From: Crenotrichaceae bacterium
Lineage (GTDB): Bacteria > Pseudomonadota > Gammaproteobacteria > Methylococcales > DRLZ01
NCBI GenBank assembly: GCA_011322755.1
Contig: DRLZ01000008.1
Span: 1-5,474 of the forward strand
Direction of reading: 5' to 3'
DNA: 5,474 nucleotides
Made by a program: the position numbers and the translations under genes. Below are positions 1 to 5,474 of the stretch, one piece after another. Each line of letters opens with the position of its first letter. Positions within the stretch are counted from its first letter, which is position 1. The notes under the pieces are model-generated. The model saw only the letters and a program-made list of their open reading frames with translations. It did not search any database and was not told where the DNA came from.

Positions 1-212
1 CAAGCTCATACTCAGACATTGCCATCTCTCGTCATACATCGGCCTATGTTAAGGGAGACCATCCTCTGCAATCGAATCCTGACAGTAAATACACGCTGCT
101 ATAGATGCTATCCATGTTTAACAACACGTAGCATAATAGCTAACTGGCAATCGAGTCACATCATTACCAGTGATTATTAAGATTAGACAGAAGAGACGCC
201 CAGAAATCAATC
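1..212. other. Left-edge region, no gene assigned
   Basis: This lies beyond the operon terminator. The plus frame starting at base 1 is open to TAA at 178-180 (59 codons from the edge), but its translation resembles nothing I know and shows no usable start, so I do not call it. A second plus frame, from base 3, is open to TAG at 102-104. On the minus strand an ATG at 37-39 opens a frame to the edge (13 codons) with only a weak AGG before it; it could be the start of the next gene or chance. An imperfect hairpin, ATGCTA (105-110) with TAGCAT (129-134), has no T run. Confidence 0.4.
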
Positions 213-259
213 AAAAAAAACGAGGTCATGAATCCAAAACTGACAACAACATAACCTCG
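213..259 (-). terminator. Rho-independent terminator for the minus-strand operon
   Basis: On the minus strand CGAGGUUAUG (259-250) pairs with CAUGACCUCG (230-221): ten base pairs including one U-G wobble, around a 19-base loop. Eight U residues (220-213) follow directly. There is no matching U run on the plus-strand side, so it acts on leftward transcription. It lies about 300 bases beyond the cupin stop and is the first good terminator after the operon. The loop is longer than usual, but the stem and U tract are strong. Confidence 0.75.
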
Positions 260-345
260 CAAACAGTGGATAGACTAAAATAGGCTACTTGCCTTCTTCC
301 ACTCATATCGGAGAATAAAAGTGTATCGTTGTTATTGTATGAATA

Positions 346-379
346 ATTCCCGAATATCGGGTTGTTAAGTACCCGGAAT
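346..379 (-). other. Region with mutually exclusive hairpins
   Basis: On the minus strand CGGGU (375-371) can pair with ACCCG (362-358) around eight bases, while CCCGA (361-357) can instead pair with UCGGG (353-349) around three bases. The two helices share bases 358-361, so only one forms at a time. An outer helix AUUCC (379-375) with GGAAU (350-346) is compatible with a shortened first hairpin but not with the second. No U run follows, so this is not a terminator by itself. Confidence 0.3.
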
Positions 380-408
380 CGCGAATGCTTTAAGATAATT
401 TAAGGAAA

Positions 409-490
409 GGGCTAATTTTGGAATAGTTGTCAATCAATAACAACTCCTCCTCGTTTTCAACCTGGTGTCAGTTCATCGAAACGTTAGCCC
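409..490 (-). ncRNA. Candidate structured RNA with three-way junction
   Basis: The minus-strand RNA can fold into three helices that use nearly every base. P1 is GGGCUAA (490-484) with UUAGCCC (415-409), 7 bp. P2 begins at the next base: CGUUU (483-479) with AAACG (456-452), a bulged A457, then 478-475 with 458-461, a GAA bulge, and CUG/CAG closing an ACAC loop. P3 is GGAG (450-447) with UUCC (423-420), a G-A mismatch, then AGUUGU (445-440) with ACAACU (430-425) around a 9-base loop. Only A451 and four A residues (419-416) stay unpaired at the junction. Three G-U pairs (477/459, 475/461, 447/423) work only in minus-strand RNA. I do not recognise the family. The fold was found by eye and could be partly chance. 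Confidence 0.4.
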
Positions 491-559
491 ATAAACTGAT
501 TTGAGCCCGCAGCCGGTGGATTTGTCGATTAAAGCTGCCCAGAAACAATAATGTCTGAT

Positions 560-904
560 TTACACCTGCACAAAGTCGTAAACACCAGGACCCTGGACAA
601 CAAGATAGCGACCGCATTGTGTTCCAATACTACAAACGCGATGTACATTACCGATAGCAATTTCGAGTTTCTCGCCAGGATGCAGAGTCATTGATGCTGT
701 GTTTTTTTGGTCAATGCGAATAACACCTTCCAGACAATAACAAAATTCAATCACATCAGAATGATAATGCCATTGTCCTGTTTCATCCGGGTCAACAGAA
801 AACTCAGCCACACGTGTGTTAGCTGTTGATATCAGTTCCTTGATTAACCGCATATTCCGGTGTATCTCACAACCAGATGAGTTATATTTTGCGCTGTCAC
901 GCAA
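560..904 (-). CDS. Small single-domain cupin protein
   Basis: A protein of 114 residues (TTG start, 902-904) or 97 residues (ATG at 851-853). The core is a single cupin barrel. Motif 1 is G43-x2-H46-x-H48-x4-E53-x6-G60. Motif 2 is reduced, GEKLEIAIGNVHRV, with H88 and the usual Pro replaced by Ala. H46, H48, E53 and H88 would form the standard metal site. The end LVVQGPGVYDF looks like small stand-alone cupins of unknown function. Neither start has a good ribosome site: GAG lies about 13 bases before the TTG, and GGA is almost touching the ATG. The cupin frame is open upstream to 988, inside the end of the REC-PAS gene, so the N-terminus is uncertain and a sequencing or natural frameshift is possible. 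Lying last in a signalling operon, it could bind a small ligand or act as an enzyme. The sequence does not decide. Confidence 0.82.
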   Translation of the reverse strand: MRDSAKYNSSGCEIHRNMRLIKELISTANTRVAEFSVDPDETGQWHYHSDVIEFCYCLEGVIRIDQKNTASMTLHPGEKLEIAIGNVHRVCSIGTQCGRYLVVQGPGVYDFVQV

Positions 905-941
905 CGGATTACTATCACTCGGGATAGCTTCAACCGCAAGA

Positions 942-1754
942 TCATGCAGACTCTCGCTCAGACTCGAGTTGTTGCTTATTCCATTGATCTACACCAATAG
1001 TCTGTACTGCTCCCGTCACCCAATCGGGCTGACACGTTCCATTGCATGCGACTTCACCATGGTGAACCACGTAACGCTCTTTTCCGTCTGTATGGATGAT
1101 TCTGTGCGCTATTTTAAACGGGGTGAACTGGAATTGCTTAGCATCTCCAACTGATTTGATTAAATTCACAAAATCTTCCTTGTCATCAGGGTGGAAACTA
1201 TCCAGAAACTGTTGACATGTAATCACTTGCTGATCTGGCCAGCCAAATAATTGACATACCTCTGGCGAAATATAAATTTGCCCCGTTTTGTTATTCCACT
1301 CCCAGGTTCCTAATTGGGCAATTGTTTGCACATTCCGTAATCTTGATTTGCATTGCATAAGATTGTTTAGCACCCTGTCACTTCGTAACATGTATTGAAT
1401 ACGGTAAACAAGTAGTTTCCAGTTCAGTGGCTTGGTCATAAAATCAGTCGCGCCAGCATCATACGCATACGCGATCGAATCAAAGTCATCATGACAAGTC
1501 ACCGTTAAAACAGGAATTTTATAGCTTGATGTATATTTTCTAATTGCAATGCAAGTTTCAAATCCGTTCATACCGGGCATCTCAACATCCAGGATGATAA
1601 GCTCGGGTTTTAGTTTTTTCAGTATTGCAAGTGCCTCTTCTCCCGAGCCTGCTGTCACACAATCATAACCGGCTTTCATCAATACTCGTTCTGCTAGAAT
1701 TCGAAGCGAAAAATCATCATCCACCCATAGGATTAAGGGGTTTTTATCTTTCAT
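942..1754 (-). CDS. REC-PAS protein without output domain (RecA3-PAS)
   Basis: A 270-residue protein with an N-terminal receiver (about 5-125) and a PAS/PAC domain (about 140-255). Receiver residues are D12 and D13, phospho-acceptor D56 in ILDVEMPGMNG, T86 and K108. The PAS part starts with the typical IAQLGTWEWN and contains CQLFGWP; the PAC end reads GAVQTIGVDQWNKQQLE. In known families this REC-linker-PAS layout usually continues into GGDEF, GGDEF-EAL or a histidine kinase. Here TGA follows after QLESERESA, so no effector is present. The start ATG (1752-1754) is the only reasonable one, because an in-frame stop lies seven codons upstream; its ribosome site is poor (GGG about 13 bases away). 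The last 47 bases are also open in the frame of the downstream cupin, so an indel there would join or separate the two. It may be a truncated diguanylate cyclase or a true adaptor. The PAS ligand is unknown. Confidence 0.9.
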   Translation of the reverse strand: MKDKNPLILWVDDDFSLRILAERVLMKAGYDCVTAGSGEEALAILKKLKPELIILDVEMPGMNGFETCIAIRKYTSSYKIPVLTVTCHDDFDSIAYAYDAGATDFMTKPLNWKLLVYRIQYMLRSDRVLNNLMQCKSRLRNVQTIAQLGTWEWNNKTGQIYISPEVCQLFGWPDQQVITCQQFLDSFHPDDKEDFVNLIKSVGDAKQFQFTPFKIAHRIIHTDGKERYVVHHGEVACNGTCQPDWVTGAVQTIGVDQWNKQQLESERESA

Positions 1755-1837
1755 TATAGTTAATACCCAATATTAATTCCTAAAACAAACAATACCTTGC
1801 ACCTTTTTAATACAACTTTATCTCTGACGACCTTCCA

Positions 1838-2365
1838 TTACAGCAGTACTTTAGTATCTCTTATCATTTTGTGCGCGTTACGCAATCTTGATTTGTTAAT
1901 ACTGAGTACATCTACGGCATGAGAGGTTTGAAGCAAATATTGAATGCGATAGACGAGTAGTTTCCAGTTTATTGGCTTTACCAAAATATCAGTAGCACCT
2001 GCATTATATGCCTGATTAATTGAACCAAGATCATCATGACCAGTCACCATTAAAATAGGGGTGTGCAGACAATTAGCATGATTACGCAGATGCCTACATG
2101 TTTCGATTCCATCCATATCGGCCATTTCAACATCCAGCAAAATAATGTCCGGTTTTATTCTGTCAAGCAAACCAATTGCTTCAGAGCCAGATAATGCTGT
2201 TACACACTCAAAACCAGATTTGTTGAGCGCTCGATCAGCAAGCATCAGTAGTGATAAATCATCATCTATCCACAACACCAAGGGGCTACTTTTGCCTGGA
2301 GTTTCTTCGCTCACAAGCTGAGTATTATCGTGATTGCCATTATGTCTGATTTGCTTCCGAATCAT
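1838..2365 (-). CDS. Response regulator with orphan C-terminal tail (RecA2)
   Basis: A 175-residue receiver protein. A polar N-terminal extension of about 27 residues precedes the REC domain (28-150). Active-site residues are D34 and D35, phospho-acceptor D78, T108 and K130, all present. The loop after the acceptor reads VEMADMDG, so the near-universal Pro of the MPG motif is Ala. After the receiver comes a tail, SRLRNAHKMIRDTKVLL, whose beginning matches the REC-PAS linker of the downstream paralogue (SRLRNVQTIAQLGTWEW); it then diverges and stops. This looks like a stump left after loss of a PAS or longer C-terminal part. The ATG at 2363-2365 lies inside the end of RecA1 in another frame; GAG about nine bases upstream is a weak ribosome site, so coupling to RecA1 translation is likely. 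An 83-bp gap follows before the next gene. I saw no good promoter in that gap. Confidence 0.9.
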   Translation of the reverse strand: MIRKQIRHNGNHDNTQLVSEETPGKSSPLVLWIDDDLSLLMLADRALNKSGFECVTALSGSEAIGLLDRIKPDIILLDVEMADMDGIETCRHLRNHANCLHTPILMVTGHDDLGSINQAYNAGATDILVKPINWKLLVYRIQYLLQTSHAVDVLSINKSRLRNAHKMIRDTKVLL

Positions 2366-2768
2366 CGCTATTACTCAGTATGTACCGAATACGGTAAACC
2401 AACATTTTCCAGTTAATTGGTTTAAGTACAATATCAAGAATTCCCAGACCATAAGCTTGATCCAGAAACTCAAGATCATCATGACCAGATACCATTAAAA
2501 TGGGTATGTGAGGCCGGCCAATCTGTTTACGAATTGCCTTGATTGCCGCACATGTCTCAAATCCATTCATTCCAGGCATTTCAATATCCATTAATATTAA
2601 ATCTGGCTCAATATGATCCAGTATGCTAATTGCATCTGCACCAGAACTGGCTGTAACACAGTCAAACCCGGTTCTGGTTAAAGCGCGCTGTGCAAGTTTT
2701 CTGAGAGATGAGTTATCATCAATCCATAACACCACAGGTTTTTTTTGAGATTTTAGTGTAGCGACCAT
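2340..2768 (-). CDS. Single-domain response regulator (RecA1)
   Basis: A 142-residue protein made of one receiver domain (about residues 11-135) with no output domain. Visible active-site residues are D17 and D18 (acidic pocket), D61 in LMDIEMPGMNG (phospho-acceptor), S94 (Thr/Ser switch) and K116 in LKPINWK. All are intact, so phosphorylation is expected, most simply by the HPt of the upstream kinase. The start ATG at 2766-2768 is supported by AGGA seven bases upstream. The usual AGA before the last strand reads LGILD here, which could alter the signalling face. It is a paralogue of the next two receivers, sharing the LWIDD start, the CVTA and ETC motifs and the NWK-LVYRI end. The gene ends shortly after the receiver with a polar tail and overlaps the next gene by 26 bp. 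A CheY-like or Spo0F-like role is inferred only from the architecture. Confidence 0.92.
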   Translation of the reverse strand: MVATLKSQKKPVVLWIDDNSSLRKLAQRALTRTGFDCVTASSGADAISILDHIEPDLILMDIEMPGMNGFETCAAIKAIRKQIGRPHIPILMVSGHDDLEFLDQAYGLGILDIVLKPINWKMLVYRIRYILSNSDDSEANQT

Positions 2769-2775
2769 TCTATTT

Positions 2776-2779
2776 TCCT
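2776..2779 (-). promoter_or_regulatory. Ribosome binding site of RecA1, overlapping the kinase stop codon
   Basis: The minus strand reads AGGA here, seven bases before the ATG at 2766-2768. The stop codon TAG of the kinase (2778-2780) shares bases with it. Terminating kinase ribosomes would therefore sit on the site that starts RecA1, an arrangement that favours translational coupling. Confidence 0.7.
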
Positions 2780-5474
2780 ACGTTTTGCTAACTTCTTGCT
2801 CCAATGCCATCGTGACACGAGAATATTCTGATTTCATTTGCTCGATCAAAGATCCAACCTTCTCAAGAATCTGCTGCTTACCCATTTTTTCAATTCGATA
2901 ACACAATGCTGAAAGTTGAAAAGCACCTAAATTACCACTGGTTGACTTCATACCATGTGCAGTGGTGCGAACTGACTCTGCATCATCACGTTGATAAGCC
3001 AGTTCCAACGCTTCCAGACCCTGTGTAAAATCTCGTATAAAACAATTTTTCAACTCGTTAAAAAAATCATCGTCACTATCATCCATCATTGACTTGATCT
3101 CATTAATAACATCGTTATCAAGTGGTTGCGAGAGTTGACATGTAGATTTTTGATGTATCTGTTCATCAAGTGTAGCAGGTAGATTTGATCCGATATTCTC
3201 AGCAGCCTGAATTTCACTATCCGGCCTCTGATGATCATTGGTAACCAGCCTGTGTGGAATCCATTGACATAGCATTTTCTGTAATTGATGCTTTCTGAAA
3301 GGCTTGGACAAGTAATCACTCATACCAGCATCAAGACATTTTGTACGGTCATGACTCAATGCATTCGCAGTCAATGCAATAATAGGGATCTGCGCTGTTT
3401 CTGGTCGTAATTGAATATTTTTTGCTTCGTGAGCCCGAATCTGCTGTGTCGCCTGATAACCATCCAATACCGGCATCTGACAATCCATCAGTATCAGGTC
3501 ATAACACTTATTTTCGACTGCAAACACTGCTTGTTGACCATTGTCAGCTGTATCTACTCTACAACCAAGATCTTTCAGCATATGTTGTGCCAAACGCTGA
3601 TTAACAATGTGATCTTCAACAATAAGAATATCTGCCTGAAAATTCTGCTTTTGTTCTGTTTGTCCAGATTGCTGATCCGTATTCAAAATGCCTGTTTGAA
3701 AAACTGAGTGACTACCTGACACAAGATTATTTAGTGTATCAATCAAAACAAATTGCCGAACCGGTTTGACAATCTGCGCAACAACCCCGCAATCCTTACC
3801 CTGTTCAGCTGATATCGACTCATTGACTGTATTCAACATAATGAGTTGAGGTTTTGGACTGGATTTCTCATCATTAATCGCCTTTGCCAGCTCAAGCCCG
3901 CTCATTCCAGGCATATGCAAGTCAATAATCACCATGTCAAAAGTGACCTGATCATGCTGTGCTGTTTTCATTAATTCTAATGCATGTCGTCCATTCTCAG
4001 CCTGAGTGACAACAACTTCACATGCTGATAATTGAGTACTGAGTAACGCCCGTTGATTCGCATTATCATCAACCAGGAGAATTTTGCTGTCTTGAAGTGA
4101 GTGACTGCAAGTATGAGGCATCTTGGCTAAAGAAACGTGCATCGGTATTTCAAACCAGAAAACAGATCCTTTACCCTGCTCACTCGAAAAACCAATGGTA
4201 CCGCCCATTAAATCCACAAGCTGTTTGGAAATAGAAAGCCCTAGTCCTGTTCCTCCATATTTTCGGGTTGTATCACCATCTGCCTGGGTGAATACCTCAA
4301 ATAATCTATCCTTATATTGAGATTCAATACCAACCCCGGTATCCGCAATCTGGAAATGAATTTTAGCTTCATTTTCTGACAAAGACTCGGCACTGACTGT
4401 GACGTATATTTCACCTTGATTGGTAAACTTTATTGCATTTCCAAGCAGATTAAATAATACCTGGCGTAATCTGGCAGGATCACTATGTGCACTGGAATAC
4501 TGGTTCAGTTGAATATCAACAATCAATTCAAGCCCCTTCTTCTGGGCACTTTCAGCCAATGTTTCCGTCACATCCTCAATGCACTCGATTAAATCAAAGT
4601 CGATGTTCTCAAGTTCCAGTTTGCCGGCTTCTATTTTTGAATAGTCAAGTATATCGTTGATAATTAACAACAAGCCTTCTGCGGATCGATAGGTTGTATT
4701 AGCAAGTTTTCGTTGTTGTGCCGATAGCTCTGTGCCTAATAACAATTCAGTCATCCCCAGCACACCATTCATTGGTGTACGGATCTCATGACTCATATTT
4801 GCAAGAAACTGTGATTTGGCCTGATTTGCCTGCTGCGCCTGTTCTGCCAGTAGTAACGCTTCATTTCTAGTGCGTTCCAACTCAACTGTTCTAAGATGCA
4901 CACGCTGTTCAAGCGTTGTATTGTACTGTTCCAGCTCTGTTTCCCCAGCTTGTATCTGAGCAATCATATGGTTGAAACCGTCGATTAGTATACCTATTTC
5001 ATCATGACTGGTTTTTTCTGCACGAATTGAGTAGTCTCTCTCGTTAGCAATGCGCTTAACTTGTGAAATTAAATTAAAAATTGGCGCTGAGATAATCCGT
5101 TGCAACACCCTGGAAAGCAAGTATGCCAGGATTACTGACCCGAGTATCACGCAAAGTAATGTAAACAAATAACTATCAAGCGCTCGATTCAAGACATTCA
5201 AATTATCGATAAGTGTGACACTGCCAAGAAAATCACCTTTATAAACAACTGGCCGTGTCACCTGCAACGGTTTGATCTCCCAAAAGTCACGACTCAAAAT
5301 TTGCCTCCAACCCAAAACAATATCATCTTGACGCGTTTCAGAAACTGATTCGTAATGAATAAGCTTCTTAGCATCTGGCGGGTGATATTCTGCAAACAAA
5401 TCACCATTTTCATCAAACAAAAATGCCGCAATAATATCAGGCTTGACCTGGAGCGTTTGAAGTGATTCCAAGGC
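2778..5474 (-). CDS. Hybrid sensor histidine kinase, CHASE8-like/HAMP/HisKA/HATPase/REC/REC/HPt (5'-partial)
   Basis: Membrane-bound hybrid kinase for a His-Asp-His-Asp phosphorelay. The frame stays open to the right edge. The first possible start inside the window is TTG at 5469-5471, but it lies within a sensor domain, so the true start is outside; residues are numbered from that TTG. Residues 1-95 resemble the end of a CHASE8-type periplasmic sensor (PDIIAAFLFDENGDLFAEY). A hydrophobic helix follows at about 101-123, HAMP at 120-176 and a coiled coil at 176-218. HisKA contains MSHEIRTPMNG with phospho-acceptor H228. The ATPase domain has N345 in the N box, DTGVGI at 377-382 and GGTGLGLSI from 406. 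The first REC has D468, D469, D517 and K569, but Asn at the usual Thr/Ser site (N547). The second REC has E619, D620, D663, T701 and K723. The HPt has H839 in AHGMKSTSGNLGA. An N-terminal membrane helix and most of the sensor are presumably off-window. The stop TAG overlaps the ribosome site of the next gene, so they are probably co-transcribed. The ligand is unknown. Confidence 0.95.
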   Translation of the reverse strand, partial: ALESLQTLQVKPDIIAAFLFDENGDLFAEYHPPDAKKLIHYESVSETRQDDIVLGWRQILSRDFWEIKPLQVTRPVVYKGDFLGSVTLIDNLNVLNRALDSYLFTLLCVILGSVILAYLLSRVLQRIISAPIFNLISQVKRIANERDYSIRAEKTSHDEIGILIDGFNHMIAQIQAGETELEQYNTTLEQRVHLRTVELERTRNEALLLAEQAQQANQAKSQFLANMSHEIRTPMNGVLGMTELLLGTELSAQQRKLANTTYRSAEGLLLIINDILDYSKIEAGKLELENIDFDLIECIEDVTETLAESAQKKGLELIVDIQLNQYSSAHSDPARLRQVLFNLLGNAIKFTNQGEIYVTVSAESLSENEAKIHFQIADTGVGIESQYKDRLFEVFTQADGDTTRKYGGTGLGLSISKQLVDLMGGTIGFSSEQGKGSVFWFEIPMHVSLAKMPHTCSHSLQDSKILLVDDNANQRALLSTQLSACEVVVTQAENGRHALELMKTAQHDQVTFDMVIIDLHMPGMSGLELAKAINDEKSSPKPQLIMLNTVNESISAEQGKDCGVVAQIVKPVRQFVLIDTLNNLVSGSHSVFQTGILNTDQQSGQTEQKQNFQADILIVEDHIVNQRLAQHMLKDLGCRVDTADNGQQAVFAVENKCYDLILMDCQMPVLDGYQATQQIRAHEAKNIQLRPETAQIPIIALTANALSHDRTKCLDAGMSDYLSKPFRKHQLQKMLCQWIPHRLVTNDHQRPDSEIQAAENIGSNLPATLDEQIHQKSTCQLSQPLDNDVINEIKSMMDDSDDDFFNELKNCFIRDFTQGLEALELAYQRDDAESVRTTAHGMKSTSGNLGAFQLSALCYRIEKMGKQQILEKVGSLIEQMKSEYSRVTMALEQEVSKT

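Larger units (their letters stand above)
260..559 (-). other. Long untranslated stretch between cupin and terminator
   Basis: No open frame of convincing length lies on either strand. The minus strand holds a candidate three-way-junction RNA (490-409), a 15-codon TTG reading frame behind AGGAGG (437-390) and a set of alternative hairpins (379-346), before the terminator at 259. The stretch is either a roughly 300-nt structured 3' untranslated region of the operon or an independent small RNA. A weak promoter-like pair (CAGACA at 557-552, 18 bases, TTTAAT at 533-528) could start a transcript near 521. Confidence 0.5.

Noticed and set aside
321..368. Plus-strand 15-codon frame from GTG behind GGAG.
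   Set aside because: Very short, with no promoter or conserved context, and antisense to the better-supported minus-strand transcript.
452..478. Hammerhead ribozyme core: GAUGA followed by a short stem and GAAA on the minus strand, within an overall three-helix layout.
   Set aside because: The core reads UCGAUGA rather than CUGAUGA, five extra bases separate it from the outer helix, and its flanks (CGUUU and AAACG) pair with each other. The cleavage-site context is also absent.
409..490. Integron attC-like site: GTTAGCC at one end and a complementary GGCTAA at the other, 82 bases apart.
   Set aside because: The left end lacks the AAC/GTT triplet, the GTTRRRY consensus is not met, there are no inner L boxes, and the inner part folds as two separate hairpins rather than one long one.
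546..563. A near-identical block of about 17 bases at the end of the cupin gene and at the end of RecA1 (2337-2354).
   Set aside because: It is short and A+T-rich, differs at several positions, has no flanking similarity, and the two copies are in unrelated coding contexts; most likely chance.
816..1154. Plus-strand open frame of 112 codons.
   Set aside because: It lies opposite the REC-PAS and cupin genes, has no domain features and no ribosome site; it is a shadow frame.
1750..1760. A perfect TATAAT on the minus strand just before RecA3-PAS, as a promoter -10 box.
   Set aside because: It overlaps the start codon itself and has no -35 element at a suitable distance, so it could only give a leaderless transcript.
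3411..3707. Plus-strand open frames opposite the kinase (also 4123-4320), and a minus-strand one at 3086-3319.
   Set aside because: They are fully contained in the well-supported kinase coding sequence and have low-complexity, non-protein-like translations.

Overview
The window is one end of a bacterial signalling operon read entirely on the minus strand, so everything below runs from high to low coordinates. The proteins are typical of an environmental proteobacterium: a multi-step hybrid histidine kinase with a CHASE8-like sensor region, several response-regulator receivers and a small cupin. Base composition leans to A+T. I would guess a gamma- or betaproteobacterium, but nothing here fixes the genus.

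Layout: (1) 5474-2778 holds most of a membrane-bound hybrid sensor kinase (sensor remnant, transmembrane helix, HAMP, HisKA, HATPase, REC, REC, HPt); its N-terminus lies beyond the right edge. (2) 2768-2340 is a single-domain receiver (RecA1 below), whose ribosome site overlaps the kinase stop codon. (3) 2365-1838 is a second receiver (RecA2) that overlaps the first by 26 bp and ends in a short tail that looks like the stump of a lost C-terminal part. (4) 1754-942 is a REC-PAS protein (RecA3-PAS) that stops where a GGDEF or similar output domain would normally begin. (5) 904-560 is a small single-domain cupin. (6) 559-1 has no convincing gene, but contains a candidate three-way-junction RNA (490-409), a region with alternative hairpins (379-346) and a strong intrinsic terminator (259-213).

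How they may work together: the kinase carries every step of a His-Asp-His relay, and its terminal HPt could pass phosphate to the three separate receivers. The receivers are clear paralogues of each other, sharing the LW(I/V)DD start and the KP(I/L)NWK(L/M)LVYRI end. None has a DNA-binding or enzymatic output domain, so the visible operon is a relay with several phosphate acceptors and no obvious effector. The acceptors may work by protein-protein contact, act as phosphate sinks, or pass the signal to partners outside the window.

The points most worth checking are the structured RNA between the cupin and the terminator, the stepwise loss of C-terminal domains across the receiver paralogues, and the overlapping open frames where the REC-PAS gene meets the cupin.
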